Assembly (NCBI GenBank): GCA_030646695.1
Contig: JAUSLF010000062.1
Span: 1-64,000 of the forward strand
Direction of reading: 5' to 3'
From: Nitrosomonadaceae bacterium
GTDB taxonomy: Bacteria > Pseudomonadota > Gammaproteobacteria > Burkholderiales > Nitrosomonadaceae
Length of the DNA stretch: 64,000 bases
This document shows, piece after piece, positions 8,729 through 18,492 of the stretch (position 1 is the stretch's first letter; each line of letters opens with the position of its first letter). The translations under genes were made by a program, and so were the position numbers. The notes under the pieces are model-generated. The model saw only the letters and a list, made by a program, of their open reading frames with translations. It was not told where the DNA came from and did no database searches.

Positions 8729-9841
8729 TTAGAGATTTCTTAATTTTATTTCAGTCCATAACCGGCTTAATAGTCGTCGCTGCTTGCGGTCGAAGTCTTG
8801 CAGCATTTCCAGCCGGGCGAGCAATTCCCGGTCGGGGAAGATCGCTTTGTTGTCGGCGATTTCCGGCTGGATGAACTGGATTGCATCCATATTGGGATTG
8901 CCGGCGCCAGTCAGGTTGGTGAGTTCCGCAGAGTTTTTTCCGGCCAGCATGAAATTGATGAATTGATGGGCAAGGTCGGGACGTGTTCCACTTTGATGCA
9001 GCACTATGCTGTCAAGCGCCAGCACGGCACCTTCTTTTGGCGTCGAGTAGCCGATGCCGAATTTGCGCCCGGTCTTTCTGGCATCGAGTGCCGCCTGAAA
9101 CATGTCGTTGGAGTAGCCATGCGCCACCCACAGATTTCCCACCGCCAGTTCCTTGACATAACTGGTGTTGCTGAAAGCTGCCCAGTAGGGTTTGGCACGC
9201 AGAATCAAGTCTCTGGCCTGTTGCCAGTGCTGCTCGTCGGCATCATTGACCGAGTAACCCAGATACTTGAGCGCAGCCGCCATCAGCTCGCGCTGGCTAT
9301 CCAGTACGGTCACGCGCCCTTTGATTTTTTCCAGATATTTTGGCTCGAAAATGATTGCCCAGGTGTCGGTGGGCAGCCCCAGCTCCTTTACTTTCTCCTG
9401 ATTGAAGCCGAGCAACGTAAGGGTATAAGCATAGGGGACGGAATATTTGTTGCCCGGATCGAACGCGCTGTTGAGATACGCCGGGTTGATATTCTTGAGG
9501 TTGGGCAGAAGAGATTTATCCAGCTGCTTCAGCACACCCTGGCGGATCAGGGTATCCATGGCGTTGCCGGTGGGCACGATCAGATCGTAGCCGCTTGCGC
9601 CTGCCGCCAGCTTCGCCAGCATTTCTTCATTGTCAGCATAATAATCCTGCGAAAGCCTGCAGTTGCAGGATTGTTCGAAGCGCTTGACCGTTGCCGGCGC
9701 GATGTAGTTATTCCAGTTGAATAGATGCAGGACATTTTCTCCGCTGGTGGTGGCGTTCTGTTCCTGGCTGCTGCAGCCTGCAAGCAGCAGCACTGACAAC
9801 AGCAGCGCGAGCAGCGCCGTTGAGCGGCCGGGTGGATTCAT
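8729..9841 (-). CDS. potD: Polyamine ABC transporter, substrate-binding lipoprotein (PotD/PotF-like)
   Basis: A 370-residue extracytoplasmic binding protein with lipobox LLAGCSSQ, so it is anchored in the membrane. VLHLFNWNNYIAPATVKRFE and YDLIVPTGNAMDTLIRQGVL are typical of spermidine/putrescine-binding proteins. It delivers polyamine to the PotBC channel. Its ATG at 9841 shares one base with the potC stop codon, so the genes are translationally linked. The exact polyamine cannot be told by eye. It is the last gene of the potABCD run. Confidence 0.88.
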   Translation of the reverse strand: MNPPGRSTALLALLLSVLLLAGCSSQEQNATTSGENVLHLFNWNNYIAPATVKRFEQSCNCRLSQDYYADNEEMLAKLAAGASGYDLIVPTGNAMDTLIRQGVLKQLDKSLLPNLKNINPAYLNSAFDPGNKYSVPYAYTLTLLGFNQEKVKELGLPTDTWAIIFEPKYLEKIKGRVTVLDSQRELMAAALKYLGYSVNDADEQHWQQARDLILRAKPYWAAFSNTSYVKELAVGNLWVAHGYSNDMFQAALDARKTGRKFGIGYSTPKEGAVLALDSIVLHQSGTRPDLAHQFINFMLAGKNSAELTNLTGAGNPNMDAIQFIQPEIADNKAIFPDRELLARLEMLQDFDRKQRRLLSRLWTEIKLRNL

Positions 9842-10623
9842 TATTTCGCTTCCCGGCGTAGCACACCTGAATCCAGCTTGGCGGCAATGATGATCATGGT
9901 CAATGTGAGCAGCATCAACAGAGTGGAGATGGCATTTACTTCCGGCGTCACCGCGACCTTGATCATGGTATAAATCTGAATCGGCAGTATCGGTTCGCCC
10001 ACGCCTTTGGTGAAGAAGGTGATGACGAAGTCATCGATCGACAAGGTGAACGACATCAGCGCCCCCGCAACCACTGCCGGCATGATCAGTGGCAGTGTGA
10101 TCAGGCGGAAAGTCTGCCAGGGGGATGCGCCCAGATCGCGTGCCGCTTCAAAGATGCTTTCGTCCATGCCTTGCAGCCGTGCCCGCACGATGATGGCGAC
10201 AAAGCCGATACAGAAGGTGGTATGCGCGATGATGATGGAGATCATGCCGAGCGTGAGGTTGAGTACTTGCAGAAAGAATAACAGCAATGCCACCCCCAGC
10301 AGAATTTCTGGCATCGCTACTGGCGTGAACACCAGCACCGGCAGAAATTTAAGCTTGTAGCGGTGTATCGCCAGACCAGCCATAGTGCCGAGTATGGTGG
10401 CACAAAAACTTGCGCTGACAGCGATGGTCAGTGAATTGCGCGCGGCGGTGAGCATTTCCTGGTTGTTGAACAGCGCCACATACCAGGATAGTGTGAAACC
10501 TACCCACTCGGCGTTCAGCTTGGAATCGTTGAAGGAATACACCACCACGATGATCAGCGGGATGTAGAGAAAAGCATAAGCCAGCGCCGCTGCGGACCAT
10601 AACCAGATATTGCTGCGTCGCAT
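9841..10623 (-). CDS. potC: Polyamine ABC transporter permease (PotC-like)
   Basis: A 260-residue inner-membrane permease with six predicted helices. The cytoplasmic EAA loop is EAARDLGASPWQTFRLITLP, the coupling site for the ATPase. SFNDSKLNAEWVGFTLSWY near the N-terminus is characteristic of PotC/PotI. It pairs with the PotB-like permease encoded 3 bp upstream and with PotA. Confidence 0.93.
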   Translation of the reverse strand: MRRSNIWLWSAAALAYAFLYIPLIIVVVYSFNDSKLNAEWVGFTLSWYVALFNNQEMLTAARNSLTIAVSASFCATILGTMAGLAIHRYKLKFLPVLVFTPVAMPEILLGVALLLFFLQVLNLTLGMISIIIAHTTFCIGFVAIIVRARLQGMDESIFEAARDLGASPWQTFRLITLPLIMPAVVAGALMSFTLSIDDFVITFFTKGVGEPILPIQIYTMIKVAVTPEVNAISTLLMLLTLTMIIIAAKLDSGVLRREAK

Positions 10624-10626
10624 GCT

Positions 10627-11538
10627 TTATCTCTCCGCGATGGTGGCAGGCCGTGCGAACCATGCGGCCAATCCGGTGATGGCCAGTACCGCCAGTGTCA
10701 GCATGATCGATAGCGTTGAACCAAAAGGCCAGTCGCGGGTGCCGAGGAATTGATCCTTGATCAGGTTGCCGATGAGGATGTCGCCGGTACCGCCGAGTAT
10801 ATCCGGCACCGCGAACATGCCCAGCACCGGGATGAATACCAGCGCCGCGCCTGAGAACACGCCCGGCAGCGACAATGGCCAGGTGACGCGCCAGAAACGT
10901 TGCCAGGCATTGGCGCCCAGATCCTGTGCTGCATCCAGCAGCGCCGGATCGTGTTTCTCCAGATTGGTGTAGAGCGGCAGCACCATGAACGGCAGATGCA
11001 CATAAACCATGCCCACCAGTACTGCGAACGGCGAGAACAGCAATGTCACTGGGGCGATCCCGAATGCGCCCAGAAACGCATTGATAAAATGACTGAACAC
11101 CGATTCGGGGCCGAGGATAATCATCCAGGCATAAATACGGATGAGGAAGTTGCTGGCGAACGGCAGCACTACCAGCAGCACCATCAGGTTGCGAAAACGT
11201 TTTTCGCTGCGCGCGATCAACAGTGCCAACGGATAGGCCATGATGAGACAGATCAGTGTGCTGGCTGCGGCAACAGCAAAGGATTTGAGGAAGATTTCGG
11301 CGTACAGAATATCGCTGAAAAAGAACTGGTAGGTTTCCAGTGTCAGGCCGTATTCGCCGTGAACTGCTTCCGCAGGCGCTGCGATGGGGGCCAGGCCACC
11401 GAACTCACCGGGGAGGCGCAGCGAGGTGAACAGCATGATCAGACTGGGGGCGACAAAAAACACCAGCAGGAACAGCAGGGGCGGTCCGCTTACCAGCCAT
11501 TTGGCGGTGCGGTTTGCTTTGGTGTTGCCTTTAATCAT
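10627..11538 (-). CDS. potB: Polyamine ABC transporter permease (PotB/PotH-like)
   Basis: A permease with six predicted helices. The EAA loop is DAAQDLGANAWQRFWRVTWP, and GGTGDILIGNLIKDQFL is a typical PotB/PotH segment. The ATG at 11538 (MIKGNTKANRT) gives 303 residues and overlaps the end of potA by 8 bases, the usual arrangement in these operons. A longer frame from 11682 lies wholly inside potA and is unlikely. Confidence 0.92.
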   Translation of the reverse strand: MIKGNTKANRTAKWLVSGPPLLFLLVFFVAPSLIMLFTSLRLPGEFGGLAPIAAPAEAVHGEYGLTLETYQFFFSDILYAEIFLKSFAVAAASTLICLIMAYPLALLIARSEKRFRNLMVLLVVLPFASNFLIRIYAWMIILGPESVFSHFINAFLGAFGIAPVTLLFSPFAVLVGMVYVHLPFMVLPLYTNLEKHDPALLDAAQDLGANAWQRFWRVTWPLSLPGVFSGAALVFIPVLGMFAVPDILGGTGDILIGNLIKDQFLGTRDWPFGSTLSIMLTLAVLAITGLAAWFARPATIAER

Positions 11539-12616
11539 TGAGAAAAGTGCCGGCATCATGCCGCCAGGAGACTGCCACCGGATCACCCGCCTCAAAAAAC
11601 TTGGCTCGTCCCGGTGCGGAATTGGGCAGCAGGGCTTCGATGCGGGCACCGTTGGGGAGTTCCACGATATAAGTGGTGACATCGCCCACGTAGAGAAAGC
11701 CCTGCACCTTGCCGATGAAGTGGTTTTTCAGTTCCACTTCCTCCGCGTGATGCGAAATTCGCACCTGTTCCGGGCGTATCGCCAGCACTCCCGTATCCCC
11801 CACTTTGACATCTTCCTTGCTGGGGGCGGTTACTTCACCGAGTCCTGCCACGCTGAGTGTTAAATGCGATGGAGCGGTCTCCAGCACTTGCGCGTTCATA
11901 ATGCTGATTTTGCCGATGAAGTCGGCAACAAAACGGTTTCTGGGGAAACCGTAAATTCTGGAGGGTTCGTCAAGCTGCTCGATCTTGCCCTGGTTCATCA
12001 CTGCAATGCGGTGCGACAGTGCCAGCGCCTCATTCTGGGCGTGGGTGATGAACACGAATGTGACCCCCCTTTCTTTCTGCAGATTGATCAACTCGATCTG
12101 CATCTCCTCCCGCAACTTCGCATCCAGCGCCCCCAGCGGTTCATCTAGCAGCAGCAGGCGCGGGCGATTGACCAGTCCCCTGGCAAATGCTACGCGTTGC
12201 TTCTGTCCGCCTGATAACTCCTGGGGAAAACGGTTGCCGAAATTTGACAGGCGCACATCGTCCATGGCTTCCCTGACTCTGGATCTGATTTCATCAGGTG
12301 TTGTGCCGGCCATCTTGAGAGGAAAAGCGATATTGTCTGCTACGGTCATGTGCGGAAACAGCGCATAACTCTGGAACACGGTATGAATGGGGCGTTTTTC
12401 CGGCGGGGTGCCAACCATATCCTTGCCGTCCAGCAGGATCTGGCCGGAGTCGGGCAGATCGAATCCGGCGATCATGCGCAGCAGTGTGGTTTTGCCGCAA
12501 CCAGAAGGCCCCAGCAGAGTGAAGAATTCACCCGCTTTGATACTGATGCTGACGTTGTCTACTGCGGTGAAATCGCCAAAGCGCCGTGTCACATTATGGA
12601 TTTCAAGTAGCGCCAT
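11531..12616 (-). CDS. potA: Polyamine ABC transporter ATP-binding protein
   Basis: The 361-residue ATPase powers polyamine import. It has Walker A GPSGCGKT (36-43), signature LSGGQKQR (134-141), Walker B LLLLDEP (154-160) and the switch His in FITHAQNE. A C-terminal TOBE-type regulatory domain (about 240-361) includes GVLAIRPEQVRIS. It starts 25 bp after ubiB and overlaps potB by 8 bases, so it is the first gene of the pot block. Confidence 0.94.
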   Translation of the reverse strand: MALLEIHNVTRRFGDFTAVDNVSISIKAGEFFTLLGPSGCGKTTLLRMIAGFDLPDSGQILLDGKDMVGTPPEKRPIHTVFQSYALFPHMTVADNIAFPLKMAGTTPDEIRSRVREAMDDVRLSNFGNRFPQELSGGQKQRVAFARGLVNRPRLLLLDEPLGALDAKLREEMQIELINLQKERGVTFVFITHAQNEALALSHRIAVMNQGKIEQLDEPSRIYGFPRNRFVADFIGKISIMNAQVLETAPSHLTLSVAGLGEVTAPSKEDVKVGDTGVLAIRPEQVRISHHAEEVELKNHFIGKVQGFLYVGDVTTYIVELPNGARIEALLPNSAPGRAKFFEAGDPVAVSWRHDAGTFLND

Positions 12617-12641
12617 GATGGATTAACCTAGCCTATCCCTG

Positions 12642-14153
12642 TCACCACATATGCCAGAGTAATAATGTTGCCAACAGCAGCACGAGCACAGACAGCAAAC
12701 GGCTCTGGCGTTTTTCTTCGATGAGCAATTCGGTCATTTTCTCTTCCAGCATCTGCGTGCGGTTGTCGCTCAGGGCATGGTGCAGCAGGCGCGGGAACTG
12801 TGGCAACAGCACTGCCCAGTTGGGTATTTCCTTGCCCAGGCGACGAACCAGTCCACGCCAGCCGATTTGCTCCGACATCCAGTTCTCCAGGTACGGTTTA
12901 GCAGTTGTCCACAGATCGAGATCAGGGTCGAGATCACGCCCCAGTCCTTCGATATTCAGCAGTGTTTTTTGCAACAGCACCAGTTGCGGCTGGATTTCTA
13001 CGTTGAAGCGGCGCGAAGTCTGGAACAACTGCAACAGCACGTGGCCAAAGGAAATCTCCTTCAGCGGTTTGTCAAAGATCGGCTCGCACACGGCACGGAT
13101 CGCGGTTTCAAAGTCATCTACCCGCGTATTCTTTGGCGCCCAGCCCGCTTCGACGTGTGCCTGCGCCACGCGCTTGTAGTCGCGGCGGAAGAACGCCAGG
13201 AAATTCTGTGCCAGGTAATTCTTATCCTCGTCAGTGAGCGTCCCCATGATGCCGAAATCGACCGCAATGTAGCGGCCATCGCTGCCGACAAAAATGTTGC
13301 CGGGGTGCATATCGGCATGGAAATAACCGTCGCGGAATACCTGGGTGAAAAAGATTTCCACCCCGACGCGGGCAAGTCTGGGGATGTCTATACCCTGTTC
13401 GCGCAGTTTCGCCACATGGCTGATGGGGGTGCCCTTCACGCGCTGCATCACCATCACGTTGGAATGGCAATAATCCCAATAGACTTCCGGTACCAATAGC
13501 AGCGGCGAGTCAAGAAAGTTACGCCGCAACTGGCTGCAGTTGGACGCTTCGCGCATGAGATCCAGCTCGTCATTCAGGTGCCGTGCGAATTCCACCACTA
13601 CTTCGCGTGGTTTCAGACGCTTGCCATCCGGCCACAAGGCTTCGACCAGCCAGGCACCGGTTTCCATTAAAGCGACATCGTGCGCGATGATCGGAGCGAT
13701 GCCAGGACGCAGTATTTTTACTGCCACTTCCGTGCCATCGTGCAGCTCCGCCAGATGTACCTGGGCGACGGATGCGCTGGCTATCGGCTCTGTCTCAAAC
13801 TGGTGGAATACTTCGCTGGCAGGTTTGCCATAGACCTGTTCCAGCATGGCGAGGGCGATACTGGAAGGAAACGGCGGAACCTGGTCCTGCAGCTTGGCTA
13901 ACTCATCGGCAATGTCTTCTGGCAATAGATCGCGGCGGGTGGACAGCACCTGACCGAACTTGACGAACAGGGGGCCGAGTGCTTCCAGTGCCAGACGCAG
14001 GCGTTCGCCACGCGGTTTCTCCAGTCGCCGCCAGAATGTGGCGAGCTTGACCAGGGGCTGCAATGCATGCAATCGACCCTGACCGAGAAAAAAATCATCG
14101 AGGCCGAAACGGAATGCTACAGCGAGTATTTTGAGAAGACGAAAGAAGCGCAT
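12642..14153 (-). CDS. ubiB: Ubiquinone biosynthesis kinase-like protein UbiB
   Basis: A 503-residue ABC1/ADCK family atypical kinase needed for ubiquinone synthesis. Visible marks are the KxGQ motif in [16 protein letters not shown], the Ala-rich-loop region [15 protein letters not shown], the nucleotide Lys in AVKILRPG, the catalytic [10 protein letters not shown] and metal-binding VDFGIMG. A C-terminal hydrophobic helix ([18 protein letters not shown]) anchors it in the inner membrane. It lies 37 bp after ubiJ, its known functional partner. Its length is slightly below E. coli UbiB. Confidence 0.95.
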   Translation of the reverse strand: MRFFRLLKILAVAFRFGLDDFFLGQGRLHALQPLVKLATFWRRLEKPRGERLRLALEALGPLFVKFGQVLSTRRDLLPEDIADELAKLQDQVPPFPSSIALAMLEQVYGKPASEVFHQFETEPIASASVAQVHLAELHDGTEVAVKILRPGIAPIIAHDVALMETGAWLVEALWPDGKRLKPREVVVEFARHLNDELDLMREASNCSQLRRNFLDSPLLLVPEVYWDYCHSNVMVMQRVKGTPISHVAKLREQGIDIPRLARVGVEIFFTQVFRDGYFHADMHPGNIFVGSDGRYIAVDFGIMGTLTDEDKNYLAQNFLAFFRRDYKRVAQAHVEAGWAPKNTRVDDFETAIRAVCEPIFDKPLKEISFGHVLLQLFQTSRRFNVEIQPQLVLLQKTLLNIEGLGRDLDPDLDLWTTAKPYLENWMSEQIGWRGLVRRLGKEIPNWAVLLPQFPRLLHHALSDNRTQMLEEKMTELLIEEKRQSRLLSVLVLLLATLLLWHMW

Positions 14154-14190
14154 TTATTCCAGATACAATTATTCATTCGGGGAACAATAT

Positions 14191-14775
14191 TTACAAGGGA
14201 GCCTTGTGGCTCAACCTTTCCACCCGTTTCTCCAGGTTCTCCACATCATCATGTAACGCACTTACATCACCAATGAATTTGCGTACATAAGCGGGTTTGG
14301 CAAGCAGCGGTTGTTCCTCTATCCAGTATTCCGCCAGCGTTTGTGACAGGTTGCGTAGAGTCTCAGTGTGCCATTGCACCAGACTGTCTCCAGCCTGCAC
14401 CACGCGGTGGGCGAGAATGTCACCCATGACGCGGCTTAAATCCTGTTCCACATCCCAGTGCAGGTTTTTGCCGATGTGAAGAAGCTCTTCAGCGAAAACG
14501 CTGTCGCCGGAAATCAGGATATTACGATAGGCGTCTTTGTCATGCGCAAGCAGGCGTGGCAGCAGACCCGGAACAAAGGTAAGGGTGGCGTCGGTCGCGG
14601 CAGCGTCCGCCGCAGCCGCGACTTCGCCATTGGGCTGCACGATCAGGGCGAAATCAACGAAAGGTGGAATGCAAAAACGCACGGTCTTGCCGACGCAAGG
14701 TTGCAGTCGTTTGCGCGCCCAGCTTTCTCCACGCAGCAGGTGGTTGAGCGGGGCTATCGCGACAGACGCCAGCAT
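14191..14775 (-). CDS. ubiJ: Ubiquinone biosynthesis accessory factor UbiJ (SCP2 domain)
   Basis: A 194-residue SCP2-like lipid-binding protein that scaffolds the Ubi enzyme complex and presents polyprenyl intermediates. The SCP2 domain covers about 15-110 (FALIVQPNGEV, LTFVPGLLPRLLAHDKD, ILISGDSVFAEEL). A C-terminal coiled coil contains DDVENLEKRVERLSHKAPL. The order tim44-ubiJ-ubiB, with gaps of 15 and 37 bp, supports the call. Confidence 0.92.
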   Translation of the reverse strand: MLASVAIAPLNHLLRGESWARKRLQPCVGKTVRFCIPPFVDFALIVQPNGEVAAAADAAATDATLTFVPGLLPRLLAHDKDAYRNILISGDSVFAEELLHIGKNLHWDVEQDLSRVMGDILAHRVVQAGDSLVQWHTETLRNLSQTLAEYWIEEQPLLAKPAYVRKFIGDVSALHDDVENLEKRVERLSHKAPL

Positions 14776-14790
14776 GGCAACTTGGGAAAC

Positions 14791-15636
14791 CTAGGAAACT
14801 TGTTGAATTCCGGCCAGCAACCAAACGGATTTGGAGTCTTTGAGATTCTTCTGTACATGCCAGATTTCATCAATTGCTTCCGGTGAGGCGCCGGAGGCTT
14901 CGCGCAATTGGCCATTGAAGCGTACGCTGGCAATGGCTTGATCATCTGTGGTAACTACTTCCAGCAGTTCCGCATTGATAGTGAGTACTTCCGTTTTTTG
15001 TGGTTCGTCACCGCGCTCACTGATTTGCATGCTGATCTCGGCGTACATCTCTGGCGTGGTGTACTCGCGGATATCATTCAAGTCACGCGCGTCGTTAGCC
15101 GCTTGCAGACGGATGAATGAGGTTTTGGCATTGCGCAGAAACGGTTCTACCTGGAAATCCGCAGGAATATTCGCGGCGCGGGGGACAGGCACCACCACTG
15201 CGGCAGATATTCCCGCCCCGGTCGCAACCGGCGCTACACCGCTGTTACCGGTGTTTGTGCTCATCCCGGAATACTGTAGCGGACGCGTCACCTGTTCCTG
15301 CCTGGGCTTGCGCATCATGCGCACGACAAAGAAAACTGCGGCCATCAGTGCAGCCAGCATCAGCACGTCCATCATATTGATGCCCTCGAATGCGCCGCCC
15401 ATGAACAGCGCTGCCAGCAAGCCTCCGGCGGCCAGACCAGCCAATGGTCCTGCCCATTTGTTGCCAGCAGCGGCCGCTGCTGGCGCCTGTGCCGGCTTGG
15501 GAGCAGTTTGCGGGCTGATGGCTTGGCGTTGCTGACCGATACTCTTGCCACCACCAAAACGTTTTGCTTCTGCATCAAAGGCGACCAGTCCGAAGCTGAG
15601 AACGGCCAGAGTCAGCAGGGTCAGTATTTTGTTCAT
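14791..15636 (-). CDS. Tim44-like domain membrane protein
   Basis: The 281-residue product begins with a signal peptide (MNKILTLLTLAVLSFGLVAF...AEA). A Gly/Gln/Pro-rich linker, two hydrophobic helices (LAGLAAGGLLAALFMGG and MDVLMLAALMAAVFFVV) and a C-terminal Tim44/MBA1-like domain (about 160-280) follow. Such proteins stand next to ubiJ-ubiB in many betaproteobacteria; the bacterial function is not settled. The ATG at 15636 is chosen from the signal peptide and GGAG seven bases upstream. A longer frame would add 61 unrelated residues. Confidence 0.88.
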   Translation of the reverse strand: MNKILTLLTLAVLSFGLVAFDAEAKRFGGGKSIGQQRQAISPQTAPKPAQAPAAAAAGNKWAGPLAGLAAGGLLAALFMGGAFEGINMMDVLMLAALMAAVFFVVRMMRKPRQEQVTRPLQYSGMSTNTGNSGVAPVATGAGISAAVVVPVPRAANIPADFQVEPFLRNAKTSFIRLQAANDARDLNDIREYTTPEMYAEISMQISERGDEPQKTEVLTINAELLEVVTTDDQAIASVRFNGQLREASGASPEAIDEIWHVQKNLKDSKSVWLLAGIQQVS

Positions 15637-15744
15637 GAAGGTCTCCAAAGGTACGGTCAAAGCGAAAGCGGTGAGTATAGCATTATCGATTCGCCTGGAT
15701 GTCTCGTAAATTGAACCTGAATTCAACCGCTGAAGGGGATGGAA

Positions 15745-15852
15745 CGGGTGGTTTGCACGGGGGCACAGGGTGAGGTGCACAACCCGGAATGGGTGTTGTT
15801 CTATTCCAGGGAGTGGCAACGCGCTCTACGGATCGGTTTGTTCAGAGGTTCC
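15745..15852. repeat. Intergenic repeat family copy and half inverted repeat
   Basis: The segment with CGGAATGGGTGTTGTTCTAT then TCCAGGGAGTGGCAACGC resembles the one at 28185-28262 (CGGAATGGTTATTCCATTCC then AAGGAGTTGCAACAC). At 15838-15852, TTGTTCAGAGGTTCC resembles the right terminal repeat of the 8457-8728 element. It lies between the tim44 start and the P-ATPase stop, at the edge of the block that separates the two ubi clusters. Confidence 0.4.
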
Positions 15853-18492
15853 TCAGAGTTTCCTCTGGTAAATCCATCCCCGCCGTACCAGCCATTTCTC
15901 GATTTCAACGGTAATCAGCACGACACTTGCTGCGCCGATACACAAGGCAAGTTCAGTCATATCAAGCGGCTCAGTTTTAAAAATCGGATTGAGTGCGGGA
16001 AGGTAAATCGTCGCCAGTTGCAGCAGAAAAGTGACGATGATGGCCAGCGTCATCGGTCGATTGGAAAACAGCCCGATGGCAAACAGCGATTCTTTTTCCG
16101 AGCGGATCGCCAGCACGTGGGTAAGCTGAGCCAATGTCAGCACGGTGAATACCATGGTTTGCCAGTGCGCCGAGCCGGAGTGATAGGCCCAAGCTTGGAT
16201 CAGCAAGGTGAGCGCGGCCATCAGTAGTCCCATCCAAATTATGTGCTGCCACATGCCATGCGCGAAAATACTTTCCTGCGGTGGGCGCGGCGGGCGGCGC
16301 ATCACGCCGCGTTCTGCCGGTTCGGCAGTGAGCGCCAGTGCGGGCAAGCCATCGGTGACCAGATTAATCCAAAGGATGTGGATCGGCAGCAGCGGAATGG
16401 GCATACCCAGGAAAGGTGCCAATAAAATAACCAAGATTTCAGCGGAGTTGGTAGTCACCGCGTAGCGAATGAATTTACGAATGTTGTCGTAGAGGCGGCG
16501 ACCCTGACGTATGGCGTGGACGATAGTGACGAAGTTGTCGTCCAGCAGCACCATATGGGCGGCTTCGCGCGCCACATCGGTGCCGCCTTTGCCCATCGCT
16601 ATCCCGATATTCGCCGTCTTGAGCGCGGGAGCGTCGTTCACGCCGTCGCCGGTCATGGCGACGATCTCTCCTTTATCTTGTAGTGCTTTGACGATTTTTA
16701 TTTTCTGGGCTGGATCAACACGGGCGTAAACCCGTATTTGCTCCACTTCTGTTTCGAATCTCGCTTGATCGAGTTGTGCCAGTTCGACGCCAGTCATCAC
16801 GCCGCCGCCATCGACTAATATACCGAGTTCGCGCGCAATGGCACGCGCAGTGGCAGGGTGGTCGCCGGTGATCATTACCGGCGTGATGCCGGCCGATTTA
16901 CACAGCGCCACGGCTTCCTTTACTCCGCTGCGCGGCGGGTCGATCAAGCCGACGAAGCCGAGAAAAACCAGTTCGTTTTCCAGTTCTGCCGGATGGTGGC
17001 TGGCGGGCAACGCCGGCCAACTGCGGCAGGCCAGTGCCAGCACGCGCAGGCCGTCAGCGGCCATGGTTTCGGCTGTGCGCAGCAATGCCGTCCGGTCGAT
17101 GGATTGCTCGCCGTTTGCGCTGAACGTGCGATGGCACTGCGGCACTACCGCTTCCGGCGAACCTTTGGTGAAAGCCAGCACCATTTCGCCTGTGCGATGG
17201 AAAGTGGTCATGCACTTGCGTTCGGAATCGAAAGGCAGCTCCTTGAGTCGCGGCATTTCTTGTTCCAGCACCGCCTTGTCAAACCCTGCTACTTGCGCAG
17301 CATGCAACAAGGCCGCCTCGGTCGGTTCGCCATGCGCTTTGCCGTGACGATCCAGGTGAGCATCATTGCTCAAGGCCAGCGCACGGAACAAGGTAGGCCA
17401 GGGCTCGGCACGTTGCGATGGTTGCAGATTAATTTCCAGATGGCCGTCGGCGTAGATGGTAGTCACCTGCATTTTGTTCTGAGTGAGCGTGCCGGTTTTG
17501 TCGGAGCAGATAAAAGTTACCGAACCCAGCGTTTCCACTGCAGGCAGACGGCGGATCAAGGCATGTTGCTTGACCATTTTGTGCGCGCCGAATGCGAGCG
17601 AAATCGTCACTACTGCAGGTAGGGCTTCGGGAATGGCGGCGACCGCCAGACTTACGGCGGTCATGAACATGAGCAACAGCGGTTCGCCACGGATAATACC
17701 CAGCACGAACACCATTACGCAAATCGCCAGCACCGCCAGCGCCAGCCGTTTGCCGAAGCGGGCCAAGCGGTTTTGCAGCGGTGTTTTGGCTTCCCCGGCC
17801 CCGCTGAGCAGAGCAGCGATCTGGCCAAGTTCGCTTTGCATGCCAGTTGCCACCACCAGGCCGCGTCCGCGTCCGTGGACGATGGTGGTACCTTTGTATG
17901 CCATGCAATGCCGGTCGCCCAGGGGTAGATCGGCTAATCCCACGGCCACAGTCTGTTTATCCACCGCAACTGATTCGCCGGTAAGCGCCGATTCATCTAT
18001 TTTGATCCGTGCTGTTTCGACGATACGCAGATCGGCCGGCACCAGATTGCCTGCTTCCAGCAGCACGATATCCCCAGGCACCAACCCAGCCGCACTGATG
18101 GTTTCCATCCGGCTTTCGCGCAGCACGCTGGCAGTGGCCTCAGTCATGCGCTTGAGCGCAGCCATCGCGCGCTCTGCGCGGTATTCCTGCACGAAGCCAA
18201 TGACGGCGTTCAATATCACAATGACAACGATGGCGGCGGTGTCTTCCAAATCACCGACCACGCCGGAAATAATCGCTGCCGCAATCAGCACCAGGATCAT
18301 GAAATCGGTGAACTGGTCAAGGAACATGCGCCACGGCGGACGGCCGTGTTTTTCGTGCAGCGCATTCGGACCGAAGTGTACCAGCCGCCGGGCTGCTTCG
18401 GCGGCGCTTAAACCGGTTTGGATGCTGGTTTGCAGTTGGCGCGCGACCTCATCCGCTGACAGCGTGTGCCAGGAAGGTTGGTTAATATCCAT
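15853..18492 (-). CDS. P2A-type Ca2+-transporting P-type ATPase
   Basis: An 879-residue cation pump. Motifs in order: N-terminal cation ATPase domain, actuator TGES (LTGESVAVDK), M4 PEALPAVVTISLAFGAHKM, phosphorylation site SDKTGTLTQNKMQ, KGSPEAV, and hinge TGDGVNDAPALK. M6 NLVTDGLPALALTAEP keeps the Asn and Asp used for calcium in SERCA. The usual Gly of PEGLP is Ala here. The ATG at 18492 overlaps the upstream exchanger gene by 11 bases, so both probably serve calcium export from the cytoplasm. The substrate remains an inference; Mn2+ is possible. Confidence 0.88.
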   Translation of the reverse strand: MDINQPSWHTLSADEVARQLQTSIQTGLSAAEAARRLVHFGPNALHEKHGRPPWRMFLDQFTDFMILVLIAAAIISGVVGDLEDTAAIVVIVILNAVIGFVQEYRAERAMAALKRMTEATASVLRESRMETISAAGLVPGDIVLLEAGNLVPADLRIVETARIKIDESALTGESVAVDKQTVAVGLADLPLGDRHCMAYKGTTIVHGRGRGLVVATGMQSELGQIAALLSGAGEAKTPLQNRLARFGKRLALAVLAICVMVFVLGIIRGEPLLLMFMTAVSLAVAAIPEALPAVVTISLAFGAHKMVKQHALIRRLPAVETLGSVTFICSDKTGTLTQNKMQVTTIYADGHLEINLQPSQRAEPWPTLFRALALSNDAHLDRHGKAHGEPTEAALLHAAQVAGFDKAVLEQEMPRLKELPFDSERKCMTTFHRTGEMVLAFTKGSPEAVVPQCHRTFSANGEQSIDRTALLRTAETMAADGLRVLALACRSWPALPASHHPAELENELVFLGFVGLIDPPRSGVKEAVALCKSAGITPVMITGDHPATARAIARELGILVDGGGVMTGVELAQLDQARFETEVEQIRVYARVDPAQKIKIVKALQDKGEIVAMTGDGVNDAPALKTANIGIAMGKGGTDVAREAAHMVLLDDNFVTIVHAIRQGRRLYDNIRKFIRYAVTTNSAEILVILLAPFLGMPIPLLPIHILWINLVTDGLPALALTAEPAERGVMRRPPRPPQESIFAHGMWQHIIWMGLLMAALTLLIQAWAYHSGSAHWQTMVFTVLTLAQLTHVLAIRSEKESLFAIGLFSNRPMTLAIIVTFLLQLATIYLPALNPIFKTEPLDMTELALCIGAASVVLITVEIEKWLVRRGWIYQRKL